From positions 1-15,406 of the forward strand of contig CAYFQK010000059.1 of NCBI GenBank assembly GCA_964345255.1: a stretch of DNA of 15,406 nt, in the 5' to 3' direction. The position numbers and the translations under genes are program-made. Shown here one piece after another: positions 7,851 through 15,406 of this stretch. Source of the DNA: JAIPAH01 sp964345255. Lineage in GTDB: Bacteria > Bacteroidota > Bacteroidia > Bacteroidales > JAIPAH01. Under the pieces are notes generated by a model. It searched no databases and was not told where the DNA came from. It worked only from the letters and a program-made list of their open reading frames with translations. Positions within the stretch are counted from its first letter, which is position 1; each line of letters begins with the position of its first letter.

Positions 7851-10800
7851 ATGCAGAATAAAGGAGCTATTAAATTTTTTGCTATTGCTTTTGCCATTGT
7901 GAGTTTATTTCAGCTTTCGTTTACATTCTTTGCCAAAAATGTAGAAAACAATGCCGAAGAATACGCCCGAAGCCAGAAATCACAGCAATTAGCAGAACAA
8001 TATGCAAAAGGGAATCCGTTACAGGAAAGTTATTATTACGATTCGATCGTAAAAGCCAGAAAGCGCTTCTATCTGGATTCAATGAAGAAAGAACCGGTAT
8101 ATGATATTCTCATCCGTGAATATACTTACCAGGAATGTAAAGAGCGGGAATTGAATCTCGGTCTTGATCTGAAGGGGGGAATGAACGTGATGCTTGAAGT
8201 ATCGGTTGAAGAAATTATAACTGCACTAGCCAACGACAGCCAGGATACCACCTTCCGAAGGGCGATACAGATGGCCGAGCAAAAACAAAAAAACAGTCAG
8301 GAGGATTTTGTATCCCTATTCCGGCAGTCTTTTGAACAAATCGCTCCCAATGCAAAACTCGCTGCGATATTCAGCACGGTAGAGCTAAAAGATCGGGTTA
8401 CCTATAATTCCACCAACGAGGAAGTTATACAAGTGATCCGTGATGAAGTCAATGGCGCTTTTGACCGTGCAGTAAGGATTATCCGCACGCGTATTAACCG
8501 CTATGGAGTTTCCCAACCCAATATTCAACCCATACCGGCTTCAGGTCGAATCATGGTTGAATTGCCTGGAGTAAAAGAGCCCGACAGAGTTAGAGAATTA
8601 TTACAAAATACGGCAAAACTCGAATTCTGGGAGACTTACAAATTCAGTGAAATACACCAATTCTTCCAGGAAGCCAACGAAGAGCTGTCTAAAAAACTAC
8701 CCGAATCTCAAATTGACCAGCTGGCTGACAAAGCCACTGATGCTCAAAACAACCAGGGGCAGACGCAAGAAGAAGAGGTAGCGCCACAGGATGAAGAGCA
8801 GTCAGCAGAATCAGACACCGCAAAATCTGAGGATGAATTACTTAAAGAGCTGGAAGAAGGGGAAGACACAGCAGCTTCACCACAGCAGGAAAACTTTGAA
8901 CAATATGCTAAAGATAATCCACTCTATGCATATCTTCAGCCGGCCTTCTTCCAGTCAGAGGATGGGCAGTATTATCCCGCCAGAAGATCAACGGTAGGAT
9001 ATGCAAAAATTCAGGACACGGCGCGTGTAAACAATATGCTCGACAAAGTAAGCAGTGTTTTCCCGCGAAACCTCAAGCTTGCCTGGAGAGTAAAGCCACG
9101 TGAAGACAATTCCAATATATTGGAGCTCATGGCTCTGAAAGTTACGACCCGCGATGGCAGTGCTCCGCTTACCGGCGAGGTAATCACGGATGCGCGTCAG
9201 GATTACAGCAATACCGGTCAGGTTCAGATTGCCATGTCAATGGACTCTGAAGGAACCCGCATCTGGAAGCGTTTAACAGGGAATAATATCGGGCGTCAGG
9301 TAGCTATTGTTCTTGACAACTATGTTTATTCGGCACCAAACGTTAACGACGAAATTCCAAATGGTCGTTCAACCATTTCAGGAAATTTCACAGTCAAAAA
9401 AGCAAAAGACCTTGCCAATATTCTGGAAGCTGGTAAGCTTCCGGCTCCTGTAGACATTGTTCAGGAAGAAGTAGTTGGTCCTTCACTGGGTCAGGAAGCC
9501 GTCACCTCAGGCCTTAACTCTTTCATTATCGCATTTGTTTTAGTGCTGATTTTCATGGTATTTTATTATAACCGTGCCGGTTGGGTCTCCAACCTTGCAC
9601 TGGTGACTAATATTTTCTTCATCATGGGTGTGCTGGCCTCCTTAAGTGCTGTACTAACCCTCCCGGGGATAGCAGGTATTGTCCTTACTATCGGTATGGC
9701 CGTGGACGCCAACGTGATTATATATGAAAGAATAAAAGAAGAAATCCGTGCCGGTAAAGGCGTTCGCCTTGCCATTAACGATGGTTACAAGAATGCCTAC
9801 TCCGCAATTATTGACGGTAACATCACCACACTTTTAACCGGTGTTGTTCTCTACATATTCGGTTCAGGACCGGTGCAGGGTTTTGCTACAACCTTAATCA
9901 TAGGTATCCTTTCGTCCTTGTTTACAGCTATCCTGATTTCAAGAGTGGTCTTTATATGGGCCCTTGACAAGAATTTCAACGTTGCATTTGGCAACAAACT
10001 GACCTTGCATGCCTTTACCAAAATTAACATTGATTTCATCGGAAAACGAAAGATGTTCTATGTTATTTCGGGAATTGTGGTACTTATCGGTCTGGCTTCT
10101 CTTTTCACTAAAGGACTTAACCAGGGCGTTGATTTCTCAGGCGGTAGAACATACGTCGTTCGATTCGATCAGGAAGTAAATCCTGAACAAATCCGTGATA
10201 ACCTGGAAGCTGCGTATGGTCAGGCCCCTGAAGTAAAAACTTTTGGTCCTGAACGCCAGGTCAAGATTACAACAAAATATCTTATTGACAGTGATGAGCG
10301 CAACGCTGATTCTATTGTAGAGGCAAAACTTTATCAAGGATTAAAGAGTGCTTTCAAAGATGATATATCATACGCTGAGTTCCACACTGATGAAGAAAAA
10401 GTAATCGGTAAGTTAAGCTCAACCAAAGTAGGCCCTTCCATTGCTGATGACTTACTTAACAGAGCATATCTAGCCCTTGGAATTGCACTGATAATCATCT
10501 TTATCTACATAGCTTCACGATTTAAGAAGTGGCAGTATGGTTTGGGTGGTATTACCACCTTGGCACACGACTCCATAATTGCATTGTCGATGTATTCAAT
10601 ATTCTATGGGGTGTTGCCATTCAGCCTTGAAATCGATCAGTCGACAATTGCGGCGATACTAACGATTATCGGTTACTCGATTAATGACTCTGTGATTATT
10701 TTTGACCGTATCAGGGAATATAATACGCTATATCCTAAGCGCCATTTGAAAGATAATATGAACACAGCCATCAACAATACACTTGGGCGTACATTTATGA

Positions 10801-11015
10801 CATCAGGAACAACGTTGTTGGTACTTCTTTCAATATTCTTCTTTGGCGGAGAAATAATCAGAGGATTCACCTTTGCATTGATCGTAGGAGTTATCGTGGG
10901 TACTTATTCCTCCATATTCATTTCCACTCCGGTGGCTTATGAGCTCTCTCAAAAAGAAGCTAAAAAAGTGGTAAGTAAAAAAAAGCAAAAAGGAAGTAAG
11001 GCCGCGGCAAAATAA
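7851..11015 (+). CDS. secDF: SecDF fusion, protein translocase subunit
   Basis: This 1054-residue polytopic membrane protein uses the proton gradient to pull exported proteins out of the SecYEG channel on the periplasmic side. The SecD half has TM1 (8-27), the LGLDLKGG motif (103-110), a large periplasmic domain, and TM2-6 (about 556-705) with GIVLTIGMAVDANVIIYERIKEE (Asp619). The SecF half has a TM at 735-752, the GVDFSGG motif (759-765) and TM8-12 (about 870-1025) with IGYSINDSVIIFDRIRE (Asp946, Asp952). The C-terminal tail is Lys-rich. Between the two parts of the SecD periplasmic domain lies an insertion of about 80 residues (272-352), rich in Glu, Gln and Asp. No clear Shine-Dalgarno precedes the ATG, but the promoter leaves only this start. 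Fusion of SecD and SecF is usual in Bacteroidota. It is transcribed alone. Confidence 0.96.
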   Translation: MQNKGAIKFFAIAFAIVSLFQLSFTFFAKNVENNAEEYARSQKSQQLAEQYAKGNPLQESYYYDSIVKARKRFYLDSMKKEPVYDILIREYTYQECKERELNLGLDLKGGMNVMLEVSVEEIITALANDSQDTTFRRAIQMAEQKQKNSQEDFVSLFRQSFEQIAPNAKLAAIFSTVELKDRVTYNSTNEEVIQVIRDEVNGAFDRAVRIIRTRINRYGVSQPNIQPIPASGRIMVELPGVKEPDRVRELLQNTAKLEFWETYKFSEIHQFFQEANEELSKKLPESQIDQLADKATDAQNNQGQTQEEEVAPQDEEQSAESDTAKSEDELLKELEEGEDTAASPQQENFEQYAKDNPLYAYLQPAFFQSEDGQYYPARRSTVGYAKIQDTARVNNMLDKVSSVFPRNLKLAWRVKPREDNSNILELMALKVTTRDGSAPLTGEVITDARQDYSNTGQVQIAMSMDSEGTRIWKRLTGNNIGRQVAIVLDNYVYSAPNVNDEIPNGRSTISGNFTVKKAKDLANILEAGKLPAPVDIVQEEVVGPSLGQEAVTSGLNSFIIAFVLVLIFMVFYYNRAGWVSNLALVTNIFFIMGVLASLSAVLTLPGIAGIVLTIGMAVDANVIIYERIKEEIRAGKGVRLAINDGYKNAYSAIIDGNITTLLTGVVLYIFGSGPVQGFATTLIIGILSSLFTAILISRVVFIWALDKNFNVAFGNKLTLHAFTKINIDFIGKRKMFYVISGIVVLIGLASLFTKGLNQGVDFSGGRTYVVRFDQEVNPEQIRDNLEAAYGQAPEVKTFGPERQVKITTKYLIDSDERNADSIVEAKLYQGLKSAFKDDISYAEFHTDEEKVIGKLSSTKVGPSIADDLLNRAYLALGIALIIIFIYIASRFKKWQYGLGGITTLAHDSIIALSMYSIFYGVLPFSLEIDQSTIAAILTIIGYSINDSVIIFDRIREYNTLYPKRHLKDNMNTAINNTLGRTFMTSGTTLLVLLSIFFFGGEIIRGFTFALIVGVIVGTYSSIFISTPVAYELSQKEAKKVVSKKKQKGSKAAAK

Positions 11016-11039
11016 AATTTCTGCATAGCAGACACTAAG

Positions 11040-11114
11040 AACCATCTTTCCCGGGCGATGCTGATTAATGAAATTTCCTCAGCTTTAACCGGGTAAGATG
11101 GTTTTCTTGTTTTT
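11040..11114 (+). terminator. Long terminator hairpin downstream of secDF
   Basis: AACCATCTT (11040-11048) pairs with AAGATGGTT (11095-11103). Past one T-T mismatch, CCCGG (11050-11054) pairs with CCGGG (11089-11093). The loop holds an inner stem, GCTGA (11060-11064) with TCAGC (11079-11083). A T-rich run (11102-11114, broken by C and G) follows directly. The position, 24 bases past the secDF stop, and the T-tract fit a Rho-independent terminator. Confidence 0.8.
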
Positions 11115-11150
11115 ATGCATAAGCTATAATCTTAAAGACATTTTCTTTAT

Positions 11151-11158
11151 TATTTTTG
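11151..11158 (+). promoter_or_regulatory. Putative -7 element of the tatA-porE-like-purM operon
   Basis: TATTTTTG is an exact TAnnTTTG match, 26 bases before the TatA-family ATG at 11185, after the secDF terminator. No -33 TTG is found at 19-21 bases. Its place supports the shorter TatA start, since the longer frame would begin upstream of it. Confidence 0.45.
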
Positions 11159-11184
11159 TGGGAAGTTTGACAGATGGAGGTAAA

Positions 11185-11607
11185 ATGTTAACGCAGATCT
11201 TATTGTTTTTTGATATTAGCACAGGAGAGATTTTCATCATTCTCCTGGTACTTTTCCTGATATTCGGGCCGCAAAGAATGCCTGAAATAGCCCGGAAAAT
11301 AGGTAGAACTATTAACCATCTAAAACGGGCTACAAGTGATTTAACTAAAGAATTCAATGAGGGGGCTAATGATGTAACAAAAACACTGGATAAGGAGGCT
11401 CAGGACATACGCAAAGAAGTTTACAAAACGAAAAAACAATTTGACGAGGAAAATAAAAAATTTGAAAATGAGTTAAGTATTAAGACAGACATCAATAAGC
11501 GAGGAGCACACAAAAGAACATCGCATGCCGAGAGAACACATGCTAAAAGAGAAAAGCCCCAAAGTGAAGGAGATAACAAAAACGAGAATTCTTTGCAGAA
11601 TGAATAA
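11185..11607 (+). CDS. Twin-arginine translocase TatA/TatB-family subunit
   Basis: This 140-residue protein is predicted to be a subunit of the Tat pathway, which exports folded, cofactor-bearing proteins. It has a short N-terminal membrane helix (about 13-27) with a Glu at its start (Glu15), then the FGPQRMP hinge (27-33), an amphipathic helix (34-50) and a long charged tail (51-140) likely forming coiled coil and disorder. TatA and TatB share this plan; the Glu in the helix and the long tail lean toward TatB, and the FGP hinge alone does not decide. A longer frame starts at 11098, but I took 11185 because GGAGG (11176-11180) lies 4 bases upstream and the promoter element sits between the two starts. 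No tatC is present in the window. It overlaps the next gene by 8 bases. Confidence 0.85.
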   Translation: MLTQILLFFDISTGEIFIILLVLFLIFGPQRMPEIARKIGRTINHLKRATSDLTKEFNEGANDVTKTLDKEAQDIRKEVYKTKKQFDEENKKFENELSIKTDINKRGAHKRTSHAERTHAKREKPQSEGDNKNENSLQNE

Positions 11608-14125
11608 AACCCTGATTAGTGCATTTTTGCTTTCCTTATTTTTCAGTGCTGCCTCTGTAAATCTTGTAGCACAGCAAGACGCAGACGAAGGCGAAAAGGA
11701 GAAGGAGAACCTGAATCGTCATATCGTAGCTGCCAACCAGGCCTACCAACACCAGCAATATTCTGTTGCCATCGAAAAGTACAAAAAAGGATACTCCAAG
11801 ATTGATGGAAGAAAATACGATTTGAAAGGAACAATATCCTTTCGCCTTGGAGAAAGCTATCGCAAGAACGGAAAGTTCAGAAGAGCCAGAATTTATTATT
11901 ACCGGGCTATACGCTTTGATTATGCCACCAAAAATCCTGAAGTGTACCTGTATTACGGGCAAATGCTTCAAATGAATGAGGATTATGAAGACGCAATAGA
12001 AGCCTACAACAATTACCTTGAATATAAGCCTGATTCAGAAATAGCAAAGAAAGGAATCAAATCCTGCCAGCTTACTCGCAAATGGAAGGAGAACCCGACG
12101 GGTTTTACCATTGATAACCCTTATCGTATTAACTCGGGAGAGAATGATTTTGCCCCTGCCTATGCTGATGAGTATTACCGCTCCATCATATTTACCTCCA
12201 ATCGCGAAGGTACAACGGGCGAAGACATTGATCCATGGACAGGTGAGCCATTCAGCGATTTGTTTTATGCCAAAAAAGACCGGCGCGAAAGATGGGATGA
12301 CCCCTCGCTGATTGATAAGAAAAAAAATGTGAATACCGAGGTAAACGAAGGGGCGCCTGAATTAAACGCTGATTTTACTAAACTCTATTTCACCCGCTGT
12401 ATGAAGCGGGAAGATAAGAAAGCAGGGTGTGATATCTTCGTTGCCAACCGAGCAGGGATGAATTGGGGGAAGCCTCAATCACTGAACCTGGGTAACGATT
12501 CCTCAGACATTGTGGGCCATCCTACCGTGAACGATGAAGAATCTCTTATAATTTTTGCAGCTGATTTTCCAGGAGGGAAAGGGAAGAAAGATTTGTGGAT
12601 GGCCAGGCGCGAAGGAGCCAGCGGTGAATTCGGACGACCGGTAAATCTGGGGGATTCAGTTAATACGGCAGGAAATGAACTATTTCCTTTTCTACGTAAC
12701 GACTCCACACTTTATTTTTCCTCGACAGGCCATATAGGAATGGGAGGTCTTGATATTTTTAAATCGGTTAAAAGAAACGGCAGGTGGCAGGAACCCATTA
12801 ACATGAAATATCCTGTTAATAGCATTGCCGATGATTTCGGTATTACCATGCAAAAAGACCGCGATGAAGGGTATCTAAGTTCAAACCGTCGTGGCAGCCG
12901 GGGAGGAGATGATGTGTTTTATTTTATCAATCCGCCTGTAGAAATCACTTTTAGCGGAAATGTCAAAGACCAGCAAAGTTTGCAGCCTGTTAAAGAGGCG
13001 GAAGTAATACTTGATGAACTGAATAAGAAAAACGAACAGCGCGCAGTTACTGACCCAAAAGGATTTTTCAGATTTAGTCCAAGCCAATTGGATAAAGGAA
13101 AAATTTATACGCTGCAAATCTCTAAAGACAATTATTTCAATCTTTTGGATACCTTGGATCTAACTGGGCTCACTGAGAATACTGACCTTAAGAGGGATTA
13201 TTCCATGCAGCGTATACCTGATAAACCTATTTTGCTGCCCGATATCCTTTATGATTTGGGGAAATGGGAACTCAAACCGCAATATCAGGATTCTCTCCAG
13301 GGACTTATCGAACGATTGGATAAAAACAAAAATCTTGTGATAGAACTGGGGGCTCACACTGACTCGAGAGCTTCAGAAGAATACAACGACATCCTCTCAC
13401 AAAAAAGGGCTGAGTCTGTCGTCGATTACCTGATTAAAAGGGGAATCGATCCCGATAGGCTAGTCCCTAAAGGATATGGCGAAAAACAACCACGCACACT
13501 CAGGGATAGTATTTCGAAAAATGAGATCACCTTTAAAAAGGGCGCTAAGCTCACAGAAGATTTCATAGATTCATTACCAACAAAAAAACAAAAGGAGTTT
13601 GCGCATCAACTCAATAGGCGGACTGATTTTTCAATCATTCGGAAAGACTTTAAACCAAAAAAATCATATAAAGAAGAGAAAAATAAGAAGGATATCAGTG
13701 TCATTGAAGACCCGGGGTCTGACCAGGTCAACTATGTGTTGGGAAAGGGAAATGAAATCCTTGTGCCGGTTATCATCAACGGATATACATTTAATGTGGC
13801 CTACTCAAAAGAATATGGTGAATTGTATACTTCCAGAGATTTTGTATTTGACCTTCTGGAAAGAGGCATTATAACAAAAGATGATTTTCCTGAGAGTGCT
13901 CAGAAGTATCTCAGGCAGGGAACCATCAGAAATATGACGCAATTCAATATTGATGAACTTCGCATTGGTTCAGGAAAAGTGACGAATATAAAAGCTACGG
14001 TATCCAAATATTTTGAAGGGGATATACAAATGGGACCCGAGGTACTTAATAAGTTCGGAAACTATCGCCTGGATGAGGAAAACTTCCGGATCATTTTTAA
14101 AAAAAAGGATAAAAATGACCAATAA
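11600..14125 (+). CDS. PorE-like OmpA-family protein: TPR, PD40 propeller, CRD, OmpA, C-terminal retropepsin-like domain
   Basis: This 841-residue exported protein has a signal peptide at residues 1-25 (cleavage near LVAQ-Q). TPR-like helices fill 37-165. Five PD40/WD40-like blades cover about 178-443, with repeated cores such as RSIIFTSNREG, KLYFTRC, SLIIFAADF, TLYFSSTGH and GYLSSNRRG. A carboxypeptidase-regulatory-like fold covers 446-535. The OmpA/MotB domain spans about 541-685 (LYDLGKWELK, ELGAHTDSRA, LSQKRAESV, GYGEKQP, NRRTDF). This is the architecture of PorE, a periplasmic subunit of the type IX secretion system that binds peptidoglycan. No other por or spr gene lies here, so a T9SS role is only a guess. 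Residues 705-836 add a further domain described under findings. I chose 11600 because the signal peptide starts there; 11525 is an upstream in-frame ATG without one. Confidence 0.85.
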   Translation: MNKTLISAFLLSLFFSAASVNLVAQQDADEGEKEKENLNRHIVAANQAYQHQQYSVAIEKYKKGYSKIDGRKYDLKGTISFRLGESYRKNGKFRRARIYYYRAIRFDYATKNPEVYLYYGQMLQMNEDYEDAIEAYNNYLEYKPDSEIAKKGIKSCQLTRKWKENPTGFTIDNPYRINSGENDFAPAYADEYYRSIIFTSNREGTTGEDIDPWTGEPFSDLFYAKKDRRERWDDPSLIDKKKNVNTEVNEGAPELNADFTKLYFTRCMKREDKKAGCDIFVANRAGMNWGKPQSLNLGNDSSDIVGHPTVNDEESLIIFAADFPGGKGKKDLWMARREGASGEFGRPVNLGDSVNTAGNELFPFLRNDSTLYFSSTGHIGMGGLDIFKSVKRNGRWQEPINMKYPVNSIADDFGITMQKDRDEGYLSSNRRGSRGGDDVFYFINPPVEITFSGNVKDQQSLQPVKEAEVILDELNKKNEQRAVTDPKGFFRFSPSQLDKGKIYTLQISKDNYFNLLDTLDLTGLTENTDLKRDYSMQRIPDKPILLPDILYDLGKWELKPQYQDSLQGLIERLDKNKNLVIELGAHTDSRASEEYNDILSQKRAESVVDYLIKRGIDPDRLVPKGYGEKQPRTLRDSISKNEITFKKGAKLTEDFIDSLPTKKQKEFAHQLNRRTDFSIIRKDFKPKKSYKEEKNKKDISVIEDPGSDQVNYVLGKGNEILVPVIINGYTFNVAYSKEYGELYTSRDFVFDLLERGIITKDDFPESAQKYLRQGTIRNMTQFNIDELRIGSGKVTNIKATVSKYFEGDIQMGPEVLNKFGNYRLDEENFRIIFKKKDKNDQ

Positions 14126-15284
14126 AGATAAATACAATGCGAGAGGTGTTTCTTCTTCAAAAGAAGAGGTCCACAAGGCCATAAAAAACCTGGACAAAGG
14201 AATTTTTCCGAATGCTTTCTGCAAGGTACTACCCGATATCCTGGGTGGAGACACTGAGTATTGCAATGTCATGCATGCCGACGGAGCAGGCACCAAAACA
14301 TCACTGGCTTATGCATACTGGAAAGAAACAGGAGACTTATCTGTTTGGAAAGGCATAGCGCAGGACGCTCTCGTGATGAATATCGATGATTTACTTTGTG
14401 TTGGGATAACTGATAATATTTTGATTTCAAGCACAATAGGAAGAAACAAAAATAAAATCCCCGGAGAAGTCATCGAAGCCCTCATTTCAGGCACCGAAGA
14501 GTTTTTGCAACTTTTAAGAGATCATGGAATACAGATTCACTCTACTGGTGGCGAAACTGCGGATGTTGGAGATTTAGTTCGTACTATAATTGTTGATTCT
14601 ACAGTGATGGCCCGGGCCCGCAGGAATGATATTATCCCAAACAATAAAATCTCTGATGGAGATGTCATCGTAGGGTTATCCTCCTTTGGAAAAGCAAATT
14701 ATGAGCATGCATACAACGGAGGGATAGGGAGTAATGGCCTGACATCGGCGCGGCACGACCTTTTTGATAAGGACATCGCAGAAAAATATCCTGAAACTTT
14801 CGACCCGCAGTTACCCCATGAACTTGTGTTTTCAGGCTCAAAAAAGCTTACACAAGCCACAGGCATTGAAGGTATAGATTTTGGGAAACTCTTGCTCTCG
14901 CCTACCCGAACCTATGCCCCCGTGATGAAAAAAATACTTGATCAATTCTCATATCAGATTCATGGTATAATCCACAATAGCGGGGGAGCTCAAACCAAAA
15001 TATTGAATTTTACAGGCGATTTGCATATTATAAAGGATAACCTATTCAAAACCCCACTCCTCTTCGAAACTCTTCAGAGAGAATCAGGAACCTCATGGAA
15101 AGAAATGTATAAAGTCTTTAATATGGGGCACCGAATGGAAATTTATTGTTCTGAGGATATCGCTGGAAAATTAATCGACATATCCAGTGAATTCGGTGTC
15201 GAGGCAAAAGTAATAGGTCATTGCCACGCCGCACCGGCCAAACAACTGACTATAAAAACAGAAAAAGGCATTTTTAAATATTGA
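14115..15284 (+). CDS. purM: Phosphoribosylformylglycinamidine cyclo-ligase (AIR synthase)
   Basis: This 389-residue enzyme performs the fifth step of de novo purine synthesis: ATP-dependent ring closure of FGAM to AIR. Family motifs in order are MHADGAGTKTSLAY (53-66), MNIDDLLCVG (88-97), STGGETADVGD (143-153), GDVIVGLSSFGKANYE (182-197), GGIGSNGLTSARHDLF (202-217), LLSPTRTYAPV (260-270) and IHGIIHNSGG (282-291). It is longer than the roughly 345-residue E. coli form, as is common in Bacteroidota, with the extra length mostly in the C-terminal half. The ATG at 14115 has AAGGAT 4 bases upstream; a longer in-frame start at 14013 would lie within the preceding gene. It overlaps the PorE-like gene by 11 bases, so the two are probably translationally coupled. 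No terminator hairpin follows it. Confidence 0.95.
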   Translation: MTNKDKYNARGVSSSKEEVHKAIKNLDKGIFPNAFCKVLPDILGGDTEYCNVMHADGAGTKTSLAYAYWKETGDLSVWKGIAQDALVMNIDDLLCVGITDNILISSTIGRNKNKIPGEVIEALISGTEEFLQLLRDHGIQIHSTGGETADVGDLVRTIIVDSTVMARARRNDIIPNNKISDGDVIVGLSSFGKANYEHAYNGGIGSNGLTSARHDLFDKDIAEKYPETFDPQLPHELVFSGSKKLTQATGIEGIDFGKLLLSPTRTYAPVMKKILDQFSYQIHGIIHNSGGAQTKILNFTGDLHIIKDNLFKTPLLFETLQRESGTSWKEMYKVFNMGHRMEIYCSEDIAGKLIDISSEFGVEAKVIGHCHAAPAKQLTIKTEKGIFKY

Positions 15285-15340
15285 TATTCAGTCCCTTTCA
15301 AATAATGTTTATTTCAATGCAAATAGAATTTTAAAAAGTC

Positions 15341-15371
15341 ATTGTATTTCTAATTTTAACTTCTATATTTG
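15341..15371 (+). promoter_or_regulatory. Strong promoter at the right edge (TTG-N19-TAnnTTTG)
   Basis: ATTG (15341-15344) and TATATTTG (15364-15371) are 19 bases apart, the best -33/-7 match in the window. TTCTATATTTGCAC (15361-15374) is identical to the sequence at the secDF promoter. It drives a gene outside the window. Confidence 0.75.
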
Positions 15372-15375
15372 CACC

Positions 15376-15406
15376 CGCTTTTAGCGAAAACGTTCATTGA
15401 AAAACA
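15376..15406 (+). promoter_or_regulatory. Leader with mini-hairpin and boxA-like motif, probably of an rRNA operon
   Basis: CGCT (15376-15379) and AGCG (15383-15386) make a 4-bp stem over TTT. After AAAA and a C comes GTTCATTGAAAAACA (15392-15406). This is one base from GTTCTTTGAAAAC-type sequences seen in rRNA operon leaders, where boxA recruits antitermination factors. The window ends before any rRNA base, so the identity is an inference. prfA, which follows purM in some Bacteroidota, is the alternative. Confidence 0.45.

Noticed and set aside
11098..11184. Longer N-terminus for the TatA/B-family protein
   Set aside because: It starts inside the terminator hairpin region and upstream of the promoter element, without a ribosome-binding site; the 11185 start has GGAGG.
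11525..11599. Longer N-terminus for the PorE-like protein
   Set aside because: It would put 25 charged residues before a clean signal peptide that starts at 11600.
14013..14114. Longer N-terminus for PurM
   Set aside because: It would extend 34 residues into the PorE-like gene, while 14115 has an AAGGAT site and matches the family start.
1..15406. CRISPR array, insertion sequence, integrase or tRNA gene
   Set aside because: No regularly spaced repeats, terminal inverted repeats with transposase, or cloverleaf-like sequence were seen.

Overview
The window reads as a chromosomal segment of a Bacteroidota bacterium, probably from the Bacteroidales/Marinilabiliales side. Three things point there. 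SecD and SecF are fused into one polypeptide. A TPR + PD40 propeller + carboxypeptidase-regulatory-like + OmpA protein of PorE type is present. TAnnTTTG (-7) elements stand upstream of most genes. Genus and species cannot be read from the sequence. Almost all of it is housekeeping DNA with intact genes. No insertion sequence, integrase, CRISPR array, tRNA or complete rRNA is visible.

Layout. Bases 1-290 are very AT-rich and appear gene-free. A small GYD-domain gene (366-662, minus) ends in its own terminator (about 291-320). Divergent from it is a membrane-anchored lytic transglycosylase (818-1726, plus). Then comes uvrA (1960-4815, plus), convergent with a lone sulfotransferase-like gene (4875-5738, minus). 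Divergent from that is a nucleoside (uridine) kinase fused to ThrRS-like TGS and second-additional domains (5945-7675, plus). secDF (7851-11015, plus) has its own well-formed promoter and a long terminator hairpin (11040-11114).

The right third is a tightly packed set: a TatA/B-family gene (11185-11607), a PorE-like OmpA-family protein (11600-14125) and purM (14115-15284). The first two overlap by 8 nt and the last two by 11 nt, so they probably share a transcript starting near 11160 and are translationally coupled. After purM lies a strong promoter. It is followed by a GC-clamped mini-hairpin and a boxA-like GTTCATTGAAAAAC, which looks like the leader of an rRNA operon beginning just beyond the window.

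Functionally, the window mixes envelope work with DNA repair and nucleotide metabolism. The envelope genes cover Sec export motor, Tat export, peptidoglycan turnover and an outer-membrane/peptidoglycan-linking lipoprotein-like scaffold. UvrA covers repair; uridine salvage and AIR synthase cover nucleotide supply. The most unusual items are: the C-terminal domain of the PorE-like protein, which looks like a retropepsin fold that has lost its catalytic Asp-Thr/Ser-Gly; UvrA with a broken first zinc finger; an acidic insertion in SecD; and the rRNA-leader-like right edge. I see no clear-cut, wholly new system.
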